Part shown: one piece after another, positions 48,297 to 58,207 of the stretch | How the letters are laid out: every line of letters starts with the position of its first letter | Numbering within the stretch: the stretch's first letter is position 1 | Assembly: GCF_008297975.1 (NCBI RefSeq) | Contig: NZ_VLNY01000004.1 | Span: forward strand, 124,001-188,000 | From: Antrihabitans cavernicola | GTDB taxonomy: Bacteria; Actinomycetota; Actinomycetes; Mycobacteriales; Mycobacteriaceae | Length of the DNA stretch: 64,000 bases | Reading direction: 5' to 3' | Program-made: the position numbers and the translations under genes | The notes under the pieces: generated by a model | Seen by the model: the letters and a program-made list of their open reading frames with translations, nothing else | Database searches by the model: none | What the model was told of the DNA's origin: nothing

Positions 48297-49553
48297 TCAG
48301 CTGACGGTGGCCGTGGCATCCGCGAGGATACCGAGGCCGTGGTCCAATTCTTCGTTGGTGATGGTGAGCGGCGGGAGCAGCTTCACGACCTCGTCGGAGG
48401 GGCCCGAGGTTTCGGCGAGCAGGCCGTTGTCGAATGCCAGCTTGCAGACCTTGCCTGCCTTCGCCGCGTCGTCGAACACCAAGCCGCGAACCAATCCGCG
48501 ACCACGGGTCGAGACGCCGTCGAACTTCTCCGACAGATCGGTGAACGCCTTGGCGATGCGCTCGCCCTTGCGCAGGGTTTCCTTCTCGAGCGTGTCGTCG
48601 GACCAGTAGTGCTCCATGGCAACCCGCGACGTCACGAACGACGGATTGTTGCCGCGGAACGTGCCGTTGTGCTCGCCGGGCTCCCAGATGTCGAGTTCCG
48701 GCTTGAACAGCGTGAGCGCCATCGGCATGCCGTAGCCGCCGATCGACTTGGACAGCGTGACGATGTCCGGGGTGATGCCTGCTTCTTCGAACGAGAAGAA
48801 CGGGCCGGTGCGACCACACCCCATCTGGACGTCGTCGACGATCAGCAGGATTTCACGCCGCGAGCACAGCTCGGCCAGTGCCCGAATCCATTCGGGGCGA
48901 GCAACGTTCACGCCACCCTCGCCCTGCACAGTCTCCACGATCACCGCAGCCGGGCGGTTGAGGCCGGAACCGGAATCGTCGAGCACGCGCTCGAACCAGT
49001 GGAAGTCCTCGGTGACGCCGTCGAAGTAGTTGTCGAACGGCATCGGGGTCGCGTGCACGAGCGGAATGCCCGCGCCCGCTCGCTTCATCGAGTTGCCGGT
49101 CACCGAGAGCGCACCCAGCGTCATACCGTGAAATGCGTTGGTGAAGTTGATGATCGAGGTGCGGCCGGTGACCTTACGGGCCAACTTCAGGGCCGACTCG
49201 ACGGTGTTGGTCCCGGTCGGGCCGGGGAACTGCACCTTGTAGTCCAGGCCGCGTGGATCCAGGATCTTGGCCTTGAACGTCTCGAGGAAGTCCCGCTTGG
49301 CAACGGTGGACATGTCGAGTCCGTGGGTGATGCCGTCGCGCATGATGTACTCGACGAGCGCTTCCTTGAGAACCGGATTGTTGTGTCCGTAATTCAATGC
49401 GCCTGCGCCGGCGAAGAAGTCGAGGTATTCCTTGCCGTTCTCGTCGCGAATCCACGACCCCTTTGCGGTGTCGAAGATGGCGGGCCACCCGACGCTGTAA
49501 CTGCGAACCTGCGATTCGAGACTATCGAAAATATTGGTATCAGCGGTATTCAT
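48297..49553 (-). CDS. ectB: Diaminobutyrate-2-oxoglutarate transaminase EctB
   Basis: A 418-residue class III PLP aminotransferase. FFAGAGALNYGHNNP near 45-59 and VDDVQMGCGRTG are EctB hallmarks. The PLP lysine lies in TLSKSIGGYG near residue 267. It converts aspartate semialdehyde and glutamate to 2,4-diaminobutyrate. The ATG at 49553 overlaps the ectA stop (ATGA); a longer open frame upstream runs through ectA and is rejected. Confidence 0.97.
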   Translation of the reverse strand: MNTADTNIFDSLESQVRSYSVGWPAIFDTAKGSWIRDENGKEYLDFFAGAGALNYGHNNPVLKEALVEYIMRDGITHGLDMSTVAKRDFLETFKAKILDPRGLDYKVQFPGPTGTNTVESALKLARKVTGRTSIINFTNAFHGMTLGALSVTGNSMKRAGAGIPLVHATPMPFDNYFDGVTEDFHWFERVLDDSGSGLNRPAAVIVETVQGEGGVNVARPEWIRALAELCSRREILLIVDDVQMGCGRTGPFFSFEEAGITPDIVTLSKSIGGYGMPMALTLFKPELDIWEPGEHNGTFRGNNPSFVTSRVAMEHYWSDDTLEKETLRKGERIAKAFTDLSEKFDGVSTRGRGLVRGLVFDDAAKAGKVCKLAFDNGLLAETSGPSDEVVKLLPPLTITNEELDHGLGILADATATVS

Positions 49554-50113
49554 GGTTGCCGCTTCCCTTCGTCGACTGACTGCGTACCGACGATGTAGAG
49601 GTCCTCTGCTTCGTGTGCATCGGGAAAATCGTCGGCTTCGAAAAGTTGTTGCTTGACTATCGACGTGTTGCGACGCCGAGCCAGGCTGGTGAACATCGCG
49701 ATCGACGCCGGATTGTCCGGGCTGACCGTAGTTTCCAGCAGCGAAACACCTTGGGGTGCAAGGTTGTCTAGCAAGTTGTCGAGCATTGCACGCCCAACTC
49801 CCTTGCCGCGCTGGCTTTCGTCGACAGCGACCTGCCAGACGAACAGGGTGTTCGGTGCGGCTTGCCGACGGAACCCGGTGACGAAACCTACTATCCTGCC
49901 GTCGGATTCGGCTACCACGCTGGTGTCCGAGAAGTCTCTGCACCACAGTAGGTACGAGTAGCTCGAGTTGACGTCGAGCACCTTGGTGTCTTTCGCCAAC
50001 TGCCACAACTGCGTACCGTCTGCGATGGTGGGTGGTCTCAGAACCACGCCACCCTGTGTAGGGCTGTCGGCTGCTTCGGTCTGCGGGATCGCTCTCACGT
50101 TTGCCTGGGTCAT
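49550..50113 (-). CDS. ectA: Diaminobutyrate acetyltransferase EctA
   Basis: A 187-residue GNAT. The acetyl-CoA motif is QRGKGVGRAMLDNLL near 101-115. LRPPTIADGTQLWQLA and LDVNSSYSYLLWCRDF near 46-61 are EctA signatures. It acetylates 2,4-diaminobutyrate. It is first in ectABC, a compatible-solute operon for osmotic stress. A perfect CRP-type palindrome lies about 100 bp upstream. Confidence 0.96.
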   Translation of the reverse strand: MTQANVRAIPQTEAADSPTQGGVVLRPPTIADGTQLWQLAKDTKVLDVNSSYSYLLWCRDFSDTSVVAESDGRIVGFVTGFRRQAAPNTLFVWQVAVDESQRGKGVGRAMLDNLLDNLAPQGVSLLETTVSPDNPASIAMFTSLARRRNTSIVKQQLFEADDFPDAHEAEDLYIVGTQSVDEGKRQP

Positions 50114-50208
50114 TGGTTAACCGAACGTAACAATCTTGCGGGACGATTTCATGTACCCGTTGGAATCGATCGCCAAACACCCGTGGCCTGCGCAGGTGAG
50201 CCACCGTT

Positions 50209-50224
50209 TGTGAGCTACCTCACA
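50209..50224. promoter_or_regulatory. CRP/GlxR-type binding site upstream of ectA
   Basis: TGTGAGCTACCTCACA matches TGTGA-N6-TCACA exactly, with 6-bp perfect arms. It is centred about 104 bp before the ectA start in the 218-bp gap after recQ. cAMP-receptor-type regulators of actinobacteria bind this consensus. No CRP gene is in the window. Confidence 0.65.
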
Positions 50225-50331
50225 TCAAGGCTGATCGGGGCGGGTTTCGTCCGGTTGCGTGTTCGCCCGGAACGTCCGGATCGTTCGATCACCGGTGCCG
50301 ACGGAAAATCGAGGTCAGGGCCGTTCGGTAC

Positions 50332-52449
50332 CTATTTTGGGCTGGCCAGGGCAAGAGGAAGCACCGCGTCCGCACCTGCGGCCCGAACGGCCCGCGCGGC
50401 CATCGTCATAGTCCAACCGGTGTCGGTGAGAGCGTCCACGAGCAGCACCGGACCGCGTACAGCGGTGAAGTCGGGGACCTCCCAGGCATCGACGAGGCCG
50501 GCCACCCGGTACGCGGAGTTCGCCGCGGAGACAGGCGGGTGGTCCGGACGAAGGCGCAGCACACCGAGGTCGTCGAGCCTGCCGACCTGTGCCAATCGAG
50601 CGGCGAGGCTCGTGGTCAGAATTGGATGGGTGGGAGATTCCAGCGCGAGCACACTCGTCGGGCGCTCCGCCCAGTCCCACGCCTTCAGAACCTGAATGCA
50701 GGCTGTGATCACGGCGTCGGGGACTTCACCGTCCGGCCCGTCCAACAGAGCGCGAAGCCGTTGTCCCCAGCCGAGGTCGGAGAGTCGGCCCAGCACCCTC
50801 CCGGTGTCCGGGCCGTCGGCGATCTTGCCGGAGAGACCGACTCCGAGCTTGCTCATCCCGGTCGGCCACTGCTTGCGGGCCGGTAGATCGAAACCCGGCC
50901 GATCGAGGCGAGATCGGGTCGCCTGCACCGATTGCGCGTCGACAGTGCTGCTTCGGTGGTTGCCGGTGCAGTTGTCGCAGCGCTCACATTTGCTGTTCGC
51001 GCCGTCCATACCCGGGTCGTCGAGTTGACGGCGCAGGAATTCCATTCGGCAGGTGTCGATGCGCTGGTATTCGAGCATCGCGTCCTGTTCGGCCTGGCGG
51101 GCCTCGTCGAGTCGGCTGTAGCGCTCCTCGTCGTAGGTCCACGGTTCGCCGGTCGCGATCCAACCGCCGCGCACACGTTTCACGGCGCCGTCGACGTCGA
51201 GCACCTTGAGCACCATCTCCAGCCTGGTGCGGTTGAGCTCCACCAGCGGCTCCAGCGCGGGTGTCGACAGTGGCTTGGTCTGATCGAGTTCGTCGATCAC
51301 TTTGCGTACCAAGTGTTCCCGAGGAAACGCGACCGACGCGAAATAGCTCCAAATGCGCTGATCTTCTGGGCCGGGGAGCAGTACGACCTCGGCGCGTTCG
51401 GTGGCGCGACCGGCACGACCGACCTGTTGGTAGTAGGCGATCGGCGACGACGGGGCACCGACGTGGATCACGAACCCGAGATCGGGTTTGTCGAACCCCA
51501 TGCCGAGCGCCGAGGTTGCGACCAGCGCCTTGACCTCGTTGTTCAGCAGGGCCTGCTCCAGCGCTTCACGCTCCGCCGGATCCGTCTGACCGGTGTACGC
51601 GGAGACGCGGTGGCCTTGGTCGGTGAGCAGATCGGCGAGATCACGGGCCGCAGACACGGTGAGGGCGTAGATGATTCCCGAGCCGGGGAGGTCTGCGAGA
51701 TGCTGGCCGAGCCAGGCCGCGCGCTCGGTGGCGTCGTCGAGCTTCAGTACCGACAGATACAGCGATTCTCGATCGAGGGTGCCGCGCAGGACGAGGGTGT
51801 CCGACCCGCCATGACTTTCCCCCGTCGCCCCGACTCCTAGTTGAGCGGCGACATCGGCGACCACCCGATCGTTGGCGGTGGCGGTGGTTGCCAGGACCGG
51901 AACGTCCTCGCCGAGCTCTGCGACCAGCGTGCGAATGCGCCGGTAATCGGGTCGGAAATCGTGGCCCCAATCGGAGACGCAGTGCGCCTCGTCGACCACG
52001 ACCAGACCGGCATCGGCGGCAAGGGAGGGGAGTACCTGATCGCGGAAGTCGGGATTGTTCAGTCGTTCGGGGCTGACCAGCAGGACGTCGATCTCGCCTG
52101 CGGAGACCTGCTCGTGGATGTCCTGCCATTCGGTGACGTTGCCGGAGTTGATGGTCGCGGCGCGAACGCCCGCACGCTCGGCAGCGGCAACCTGGTTGCG
52201 CATCAGCGCGAGGAGCGGAGACACGATGACGGTCGGGCCGAAGCCGCGCGCCCGCAGCAGCATCGCCGAGATGAAGTAGACGGCGGATTTACCCCAACCG
52301 GTGCGCTGCACCACCAGCGCGCGAGCACGCTTGACCACCAGGGCCTCTATGGCGGTCCACTGATCCTCACGCAACGTCGCCGTGGGGCCGGCAAGCTCGC
52401 GCAGGAGCTTTTCGGCGTCGTCACGCAAGTCCGTCGTCGGGGTCGTCAT
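50332..52449 (-). CDS. RecQ-like DNA helicase with C-terminal phosphoribosyltransferase-like domain
   Basis: A 705-residue protein. The helicase core has Walker A in RTGWGKSA at 49-56, the DEAH box at 153-156, and motif VI QVGRAGRA. The RecQ zinc module (CRMEF ... CERCDNC) lies near 484-512. After a linker with winged-helix-like features, the C-terminus has LLVDALTDTGWTMTMAARAV near 670-690, which reads as a PRPP-binding loop of type I phosphoribosyltransferases. ATG 52449 gives a complete helicase N-terminus. It would act in DNA repair; what the extra domain senses or does is unknown. Confidence 0.88.
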   Translation of the reverse strand: MTTPTTDLRDDAEKLLRELAGPTATLREDQWTAIEALVVKRARALVVQRTGWGKSAVYFISAMLLRARGFGPTVIVSPLLALMRNQVAAAERAGVRAATINSGNVTEWQDIHEQVSAGEIDVLLVSPERLNNPDFRDQVLPSLAADAGLVVVDEAHCVSDWGHDFRPDYRRIRTLVAELGEDVPVLATTATANDRVVADVAAQLGVGATGESHGGSDTLVLRGTLDRESLYLSVLKLDDATERAAWLGQHLADLPGSGIIYALTVSAARDLADLLTDQGHRVSAYTGQTDPAEREALEQALLNNEVKALVATSALGMGFDKPDLGFVIHVGAPSSPIAYYQQVGRAGRATERAEVVLLPGPEDQRIWSYFASVAFPREHLVRKVIDELDQTKPLSTPALEPLVELNRTRLEMVLKVLDVDGAVKRVRGGWIATGEPWTYDEERYSRLDEARQAEQDAMLEYQRIDTCRMEFLRRQLDDPGMDGANSKCERCDNCTGNHRSSTVDAQSVQATRSRLDRPGFDLPARKQWPTGMSKLGVGLSGKIADGPDTGRVLGRLSDLGWGQRLRALLDGPDGEVPDAVITACIQVLKAWDWAERPTSVLALESPTHPILTTSLAARLAQVGRLDDLGVLRLRPDHPPVSAANSAYRVAGLVDAWEVPDFTAVRGPVLLVDALTDTGWTMTMAARAVRAAGADAVLPLALASPK

Positions 52450-52478
52450 GGCCCCATCGTGCCCGACAGGTGTGACAG

Positions 52479-53372
52479 CTAGCTGGCGATCGTCTCGGCA
52501 AGGGCGCGCGCGATGTCGGCGCGCTGCGGCAGCGAGGGGCTTGCACCTGCGACAGTGCTGGCCAATCCGCCCGCCGCGCAGGCCCATCGCAATGCCTCGG
52601 CAGGACCGCGTTGCCACGCCACCGCGAGAACTCCGGCGAACGCATCTCCTGCCCCGGTGGTGTCGACCACGTCGACGGGCAATGCCGGCACCGACTCCGC
52701 CGCGCCGCCGGGGCCTCGATACGTCGCGCCGTCGACGCCGAGGGTGATGACGACGTGCGGCACCGCGGCGAGAACGTGTGCGCCCAGCAGTTCGGCTTCC
52801 GCCTTGTTGAGCACGAGAATATCGACGGCCGCGAGCAGTTCGTCCGGAAGTTCCTGCACAGGAGACGGATTCAGGATCACGGTGGTGTCGTTGGCATGCG
52901 CGTGCTGTGCCCCGGCGAGGATCGCTGCGAGCGGTAGCTCGAGGTCGAGCAGCAGGATATCCGCGTCGGCGACGGCGGCCAACTCGGCGTCCGTCAGTTC
53001 GGTGATCGTCGAATTCGCCCCTCCGACAACCACTATGCAGTTTTCACCCGAGTCGTCGACGCCGATCGCCGCGACGCCGCTCGGTCCTTCCACCTCGCGT
53101 AGCAGACTGGTCCCGACGTCGTTGAGTACCAATATCTCTCGCAGGTCGAGCGCAAACGTATCGTCGCCGACCGCGCCCACAAATTCGACGTCGCCGCCTG
53201 CCCGGGCGGCCGCTATCGCTTTGTTCGATCCCTTGCCGCCAGGTGCTGCGGTGAACGATCTGCCCAGCAGGGTTTCGCCGGGAGCGGGGAGCCGTTCCGT
53301 TCTGGTGACCAGGTCCATATTGGCGCTGCCGAGGACCGTGATTCTCGGTTTTGCCCCTTTTGTCGCGGACAT
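52479..53372 (-). CDS. rbsK: Ribokinase (PfkB family)
   Basis: A 297-residue PfkB sugar kinase. The N-terminal sugar-binding GGKGSN lies near 45-50 (TAAPGGKGSNKA), and the catalytic anion hole VDTTGAGDAF is near 240. It phosphorylates ribose or a related sugar with ATP. The ATG at 53372 sits 6 nt after TAACCT, a leaderless arrangement facing the one used by proA. No ribose transporter is nearby, so a nucleoside-salvage role or another pentose is possible. Confidence 0.9.
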   Translation of the reverse strand: MSATKGAKPRITVLGSANMDLVTRTERLPAPGETLLGRSFTAAPGGKGSNKAIAAARAGGDVEFVGAVGDDTFALDLREILVLNDVGTSLLREVEGPSGVAAIGVDDSGENCIVVVGGANSTITELTDAELAAVADADILLLDLELPLAAILAGAQHAHANDTTVILNPSPVQELPDELLAAVDILVLNKAEAELLGAHVLAAVPHVVITLGVDGATYRGPGGAAESVPALPVDVVDTTGAGDAFAGVLAVAWQRGPAEALRWACAAGGLASTVAGASPSLPQRADIARALAETIAS

Positions 53373-53378
53373 GTCTGC

Positions 53379-53384
53379 AGGTTA
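53379..53384 (-). promoter_or_regulatory. Putative leaderless -10 box of rbsK
   Basis: TAACCT on the minus strand ends 6 nt before the ATG at 53372. No ribosome site is present. Confidence 0.5.
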
Positions 53385-53442
53385 GACCCGGAAGGTGTTC
53401 GCGAGGGGGATGCGCGCCGGTTGTCGGCGCGACACGGGTGGC

Positions 53443-53448
53443 TACGCT
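53443..53448 (+). promoter_or_regulatory. Putative leaderless -10 box of proA
   Basis: TACGCT ends 6 nt before the proA ATG at 53455. No ribosome site is present. It is divergent from the rbsK box 59 bp away. Confidence 0.5.
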
Positions 53449-53454
53449 GTCTAC

Positions 53455-54738
53455 ATGACTGCAGCAACTGCTTCTGCGCAGGTGAACAGCGATCACAACG
53501 ACGTTCGAGAGGCCGTGCACAGCGCGGCTCGGCGCGCTCGTGTGGCGTCCAAGACGTTGGCGCAGCTGACCACCGATGCGAAAGACGCGGCACTGAACGC
53601 GGCAGCAGACGCGATCCTCGCCGCCGCCGATTCCGTGCTGGCGGCGAACGAGAAAGACATCGAGATCGCCCGCGAGGGAGGTATCGAGGAATCGCTGCTC
53701 GATCGGCTGCGGTTGACGTCGGCTCGCATCGACGGCATCGCGTCCGGCCTGCGACAGGTTGCGGGTTTGCCGGACCCGATCGGCAGCGTCGTTCGCGGAT
53801 CGACTCTGCCGAACGGTCTGGAGATCCGTCAGGTGCGGGTCCCGCTCGGCGTGCTCGGGATGGTCTACGAGGCTCGCCCGAACGTCACGGTCGATGCGTT
53901 CGGCCTCGCCTTGAAGTCGGGAAATGCTGCGCTGCTTCGTGGTTCGTCGTCGGCGTCGCGATCGAATGCCGCCCTCGTCGTCGTTCTGCGCGAGGCGTTG
54001 GTTGCGAAAGGGCTGCCTGCCGATGCGGTGCAACTGCTGCCGAGCGAAGATCGTTCCAGCGTCACGCATCTCATCCAGGCACGCGGTTTGGTGGACGTGG
54101 TGATCCCTCGTGGGGGCGCAGGACTGATCAACGCGGTGGTCCGCGACGCAACCGTGCCGACGATCGAAACGGGAACGGGCAACTGTCACGTCTACGTGCA
54201 TTCGGCGGCGGATCTGGACATGGCCGAACGGATCGTTCTCAACTCCAAGACCCGCCGGACCAGTGTGTGCAACGCAGCCGAAACGGTGCTGATCGACTCC
54301 GCGGTCGCCACCGTTGCCGTACCCCGGCTGATCGAGGCGCTGGAGCGGCAGAGCGTCACCATCCACGGCGACCTGCCCGGTCTGGTACCCGCCAACGAGG
54401 ACGACTGGTCCAACGAATACCTATCGCTCGACGTCGCGCTGAAGGTGGTCGACGGCATCGATGCGGCGATCGAACACATCGACCGCTACGGCACCGGTCA
54501 CACCGAGGCCATCGTCACCGCCGACCTTGCTGCGGCACGTGAATTCACCGCACGCGTCGATGCCTCCGCTGTGATGGTCAACGCCTCCACGGCCTTCACC
54601 GATGGCGAGCAGTTCGGCTTCGGCGCCGAAATAGGGATCTCCACCCAGAAATTGCATGCCCGTGGTCCGATGGGGCTACCGGAACTGACGTCGACCAAGT
54701 GGATCGTGTGGGGCGACGGCCACACCAGACCGGCCTAA
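53455..54738 (+). CDS. proA: Glutamate-5-semialdehyde dehydrogenase
   Basis: A 427-residue ALDH-like enzyme. The catalytic cysteine is C272 in [27 protein letters not shown] near 138-156 and IPRGGAGLI are ProA signatures. It reduces glutamyl-5-phosphate, the product of ProB, with NADPH. The ATG at 53455 is chosen for the leaderless -10 box 6 nt upstream and normal family length. The MoxR gene follows 12 bp later, suggesting a shared transcript. Confidence 0.96.
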   Translation: MTAATASAQVNSDHNDVREAVHSAARRARVASKTLAQLTTDAKDAALNAAADAILAAADSVLAANEKDIEIAREGGIEESLLDRLRLTSARIDGIASGLRQVAGLPDPIGSVVRGSTLPNGLEIRQVRVPLGVLGMVYEARPNVTVDAFGLALKSGNAALLRGSSSASRSNAALVVVLREALVAKGLPADAVQLLPSEDRSSVTHLIQARGLVDVVIPRGGAGLINAVVRDATVPTIETGTGNCHVYVHSAADLDMAERIVLNSKTRRTSVCNAAETVLIDSAVATVAVPRLIEALERQSVTIHGDLPGLVPANEDDWSNEYLSLDVALKVVDGIDAAIEHIDRYGTGHTEAIVTADLAAAREFTARVDASAVMVNASTAFTDGEQFGFGAEIGISTQKLHARGPMGLPELTSTKWIVWGDGHTRPA

Positions 54739-54750
54739 CGAAGGAGCAGA

Positions 54751-55653
54751 GTGGATTCCGCCACCCAGCCCGCATTTCACACCGTCGACGAGGTCATCAC
54801 GCGCCTCGGCGAAACCGGTTATCTCGCCAACAAAGCGACGGCGACCGCGGTGTTTCTCGCCGATCGGCTCGGCAAGCCATTACTGATCGAAGGCCCTGCC
54901 GGTGTCGGCAAGACCGAGCTGGCTCGGGCCGTCGCACAGTGCACGGGCGCAGAGTTGGTCCGCCTGCAGTGCTACGAGGGCGTCGACGAGTCGCGTGCGC
55001 TCTACGAATGGAACCACGCCAAGCAGATTCTGCGGATCCAGGCAGGCGGGGCGAGCGCAGCGACGGGGAATGTCACAGCGGAAAACAACTGGGACGAGAC
55101 CAAGCAGGATGTGTTCTCCGAGGAGTTCTTGCTGACCCGGCCGCTGCTCACCGCGATCCGGCGCACCGAGCCGACGGTCTTGCTGATCGACGAGACCGAC
55201 AAGGCCGACGTAGAGATCGAAGGACTGCTGCTGGAGGTGCTCAGTGATTTCGCGGTCACGGTGCCGGAGTTGGGAACCATCACCGCGACGCGCAAGCCGT
55301 TCGTCGTCCTGACGTCCAACGCGACCCGCGAGCTGTCCGAGGCGCTCAAGCGACGCTGCCTGTTCCTGCACCTCGACTTCCCTGACGAAGAGATGGAGCG
55401 GCGGATTCTGGCGAGTCGGGTGCCGGAGCTGCCACCAGCCATCGCCGAACAGATGGTGCGGACCGTCGCGGTGTTGCGCGGCATGCAGCTCAAGAAGCTG
55501 CCGTCGGTTGCCGAAACCATCGATTGGGGACGCACCTTGCTGGCGTTGGGCATGACTTCGCTCGACGACTCAGCTGTGGCCGCCACGTTGGGTGTGGTGC
55601 TCAAACACCAGTCGGATCATGTGAAGGCTCGGTCGGAGCTGAAATTGACATGA
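54751..55653 (+). CDS. MoxR-family AAA+ ATPase
   Basis: A 300-residue AAA+ ATPase. Walker A is GPAGVGKT at 48-55 and Walker B is VLLIDETDKAD near 147. NATRELSEALKRRC carries sensor 1 and the arginine finger. AAGGAG lies 4 nt before the GTG. It overlaps the vWA-domain gene (ATGA). MoxR ATPases work with vWA partners to insert metals or mature protein complexes. The clients here are unknown; the pair keeps the same place between proA and nadD in M. tuberculosis (recalled). Confidence 0.92.
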   Translation: MDSATQPAFHTVDEVITRLGETGYLANKATATAVFLADRLGKPLLIEGPAGVGKTELARAVAQCTGAELVRLQCYEGVDESRALYEWNHAKQILRIQAGGASAATGNVTAENNWDETKQDVFSEEFLLTRPLLTAIRRTEPTVLLIDETDKADVEIEGLLLEVLSDFAVTVPELGTITATRKPFVVLTSNATRELSEALKRRCLFLHLDFPDEEMERRILASRVPELPPAIAEQMVRTVAVLRGMQLKKLPSVAETIDWGRTLLALGMTSLDDSAVAATLGVVLKHQSDHVKARSELKLT

Positions 55654-57050
55654 CCGCGGCAGCACCGCACGGCTTGCCGGGACACCTCGTCGGATTCGTC
55701 GAGGCGTTGCGTAAGCGCGGCATTCCCGTCGGGCCATCGGAAACGGTGGATGCGGGTCAGGTGATGTCGGTGCTCGATCTGCTCGACCGCGAGATTCTGC
55801 GCGAGGGCCTCGCGTGCGCGTTGCTGCGACGGCCCGCGCACCGCGACACCTTCGACGGACTGTTCGACCTGTGGTTTCCGGTCGCGATCGGCTACAGGAC
55901 AACGGACGACGACGATCTCGCCATTCCGCGCACCGAGTCGGGGACCGTCGACATGTTCGCGCTTCGCAAGATGATCGCGGAGATGCTGACCGAGGATTCG
56001 CCCAAGATCGATCAGATCGTCGGCATGATCGTCGATCAGCTGGGGACCTACGAATCGTTGAACGGACCGTCGTTCTCGGCGTATCAAGCGTTGCGTGACA
56101 TCGCTCCCGACTCGCTGCTGAAGAAGATTCTCGACGGGTTGTTGGCCGCGGCAGGGGAGACGGACGACGAAGGCTTTGCCGGTGTGGTGGCCCGAAACAC
56201 CGCGCAGCAGCGCATCGCCGGGTTCCGGTCGGCGGTCGAGAGCGAGACCCGTCGGCGGTCCGCGGAGAAGCAGGGCCGCGACCGGGTGGCGAACTATGGC
56301 GTCGCCCGGCAGGCCGAGGAGGTCGACTTCCTACGCGCCTCCGATGCCGAACTGACCAAGCTGCGACGCAGCGTCGCCACCCTTGCGCATCTACTGGCGA
56401 CCCGGTTGGCCGCGCGCCGCCGGAAAGCGCGCGCGGGCGAGATCGACCTGCGAAAGACGCTGCGCAAGTCGATGTCGACCGGCGGCGTCCCCATCGATCT
56501 GGTTCAGCGCAAGCCCAGGCCCGGTCGCCCCGAACTGGTCATCATGTGCGACGTGTCCGGCTCGGTCGCCGGCTTCAGTCACTTCACGTTGCTGCTGGTA
56601 CACGCGCTACGCGAGCAGTTTTCGCGAGTGCGGATCTTCGCGTTCATCGACTCGGCGGACGAGGTGACCGACTACTTCGGACCGGACGCAGACCTGGGCA
56701 AGGTGATGGTCCGCATGGTCGGTGAGGCCAAGCTGATCACCTACGACGGTCACTCCGACTACGGCAACGCGTTCGGTGTCTTCATCGACCAGTTCCGGGA
56801 CTCCATCACCGACCGAACGTCGCTGCTGATACTCGGCGATGCGCGGACGAACTATCGCGACCCGAATCTCACCGCGCTCGGCTCGATGGTCGATGTCGCC
56901 AAGCACGCCCATTGGCTCAATCCCGAGCCGCGCAACCAGTGGGGATCGGGGGACTCGGCGGCCGACAAGTACGGCGAGGTCATCGAGATGCACGAGTGCC
57001 GATCCGCCAAGCAGCTGACCTCCGTGGTTGCCGGATTGCTGCCGATCTGA
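55650..57050 (+). CDS. vWA-domain (CoxE-like) protein, MoxR partner
   Basis: A 466-residue protein. The N-terminal helical region begins [21 protein letters not shown] basic linker ([20 protein letters not shown]) precedes the vWA domain, whose MIDAS motif [10 protein letters not shown] starts at D301. The later MIDAS threonine/aspartate area is [11 protein letters not shown] and [13 protein letters not shown]. It is the partner of the overlapping MoxR gene. CoxE-type proteins help mature molybdenum/copper or other metalloenzymes, but no such client is adjacent. Confidence 0.9.
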   Translation: MTAAAPHGLPGHLVGFVEALRKRGIPVGPSETVDAGQVMSVLDLLDREILREGLACALLRRPAHRDTFDGLFDLWFPVAIGYRTTDDDDLAIPRTESGTVDMFALRKMIAEMLTEDSPKIDQIVGMIVDQLGTYESLNGPSFSAYQALRDIAPDSLLKKILDGLLAAAGETDDEGFAGVVARNTAQQRIAGFRSAVESETRRRSAEKQGRDRVANYGVARQAEEVDFLRASDAELTKLRRSVATLAHLLATRLAARRRKARAGEIDLRKTLRKSMSTGGVPIDLVQRKPRPGRPELVIMCDVSGSVAGFSHFTLLLVHALREQFSRVRIFAFIDSADEVTDYFGPDADLGKVMVRMVGEAKLITYDGHSDYGNAFGVFIDQFRDSITDRTSLLILGDARTNYRDPNLTALGSMVDVAKHAHWLNPEPRNQWGSGDSAADKYGEVIEMHECRSAKQLTSVVAGLLPI

Positions 57051-57085
57051 GACCGGTGCAGACCCGCCCCGTAAGCTCGTCTCTC

Positions 57086-57817
57086 GTGCAGCAGGGACAT
57101 GACAAGGCGGGCCGAAGGCTTGGGGTGATGGGCGGGACGTTCGATCCGATCCATCACGGTCACCTGGTGGCCGCCAGCGAGGTGGCGCACCGGTTCGGGC
57201 TCGACGAAGTGATATTCGTGCCCACCGGTCAGCCCTGGCAGAAGGAAGGCGCGAACGTCAGTCCCGCCGAGGATCGCTATCTGATGACGGTGATCGCCAC
57301 CGCGTCCAACCCCCGTTTTTCGGTGAGTCGGGTGGACGTGGACCGCGGCAAGAAGACCTATACCGTCGACACGCTCCGCGATATCAGGGCACAACATCCC
57401 GAGGCCGAGCTGTACTTCATCACCGGTGCCGATGCCCTGTCGAGCATTCTGTCGTGGCAGGACTGGGAAGAACTGTTCGATCTGGCGAACTTCGTCGGCG
57501 TGAGCAGGCCCGGCTTCGAATTGCGCATCGACCATCTGCAGAACTATCTGGGCAACTATCCGCCCGAGGCACTCACGCTCATCGAGATCCCCGCGCTGGC
57601 GATCTCGTCGACCGAATGCCGCTTGCGGGCCAGTGAGAACGCCCCGGTCTGGTACCTGGTGCCCGACGGCGTCGTGCAGTACATCTCGAAGCGTCATCTC
57701 TACGGATCGCGCGATGGCGCGCGATCGGACGGGTCGGTCGCGATGTCGGCGCCCGTCGCATCCGTCCCTGCGCCCGTGGAGCCGGAACCCGAACCGCAAC
57801 GGAAGGCAGCAAAGTGA
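57086..57817 (+). CDS. nadD: Nicotinate-nucleotide adenylyltransferase
   Basis: A 243-residue enzyme. The nucleotidyltransferase motif [11 protein letters not shown] is at residues 16-26, and the ISSTxxR motif appears as [11 protein letters not shown] proline-rich tail ([15 protein letters not shown]) extends beyond the usual C-terminus. It makes nicotinate adenine dinucleotide for NAD synthesis. GTG 57086 is preferred; TAAGCT lies 8 nt upstream and an in-frame GTG at 57056 is less likely. rsfS overlaps its end by 4 bp. Confidence 0.94.
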   Translation: MQQGHDKAGRRLGVMGGTFDPIHHGHLVAASEVAHRFGLDEVIFVPTGQPWQKEGANVSPAEDRYLMTVIATASNPRFSVSRVDVDRGKKTYTVDTLRDIRAQHPEAELYFITGADALSSILSWQDWEELFDLANFVGVSRPGFELRIDHLQNYLGNYPPEALTLIEIPALAISSTECRLRASENAPVWYLVPDGVVQYISKRHLYGSRDGARSDGSVAMSAPVASVPAPVEPEPEPQRKAAK

Positions 57818-58203
57818 GCGCAACCGACGAGGCCATCGAGATGTCCCGCATCGCGGCCCTCGCCGCGGACGAGAAGTCGGCCACGGATGTCGTGGTGCTC
57901 GACGTGTCGGAACAACTGGTGATCACCGATTGCTTCGTCATCGCCTCTGCGCCCAACGAGCGCCAGGTCAACTCGATCGTCGAAAACATCGAGGACAAGC
58001 TGCGCGAGGCAGGGCACAAGCCGGTCCGCCGTGAGGGAACGCGGGAAGGGCGGTGGGCTCTGCTCGACTACGCCACCATCGTCGTTCACGTCCAGCACAA
58101 CGACGAGCGCAATTTCTACGGGCTCGAGCGGCTGTGGAAAGACTGCCCCGCGGTTCCCGTCGAGGGGATCGGACAGCCACCCGCCGAAGCGACGGGGGAA
58201 TAG
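57814..58203 (+). CDS. rsfS: Ribosome silencing factor RsfS
   Basis: A 129-residue RsfS/Iojap protein. [22 protein letters not shown] near 25-46 and [22 protein letters not shown] near 72-95 are the family signature. It binds ribosomal protein uL14 and blocks subunit joining in starvation. GTG overlaps the nadD stop (GTGA). The nadD-rsfS pairing is near universal in bacteria. Confidence 0.96.
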   Translation: MSATDEAIEMSRIAALAADEKSATDVVVLDVSEQLVITDCFVIASAPNERQVNSIVENIEDKLREAGHKPVRREGTREGRWALLDYATIVVHVQHNDERNFYGLERLWKDCPAVPVEGIGQPPAEATGE

Positions 58204-58207
58204 TCCA

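Noticed and set aside
48297-50204. EctB frame extended to 635 codons through ectA
   Set aside because: The extra part is an out-of-frame reading of ectA. The ATG at 49553 overlaps the ectA stop and gives standard EctB length.
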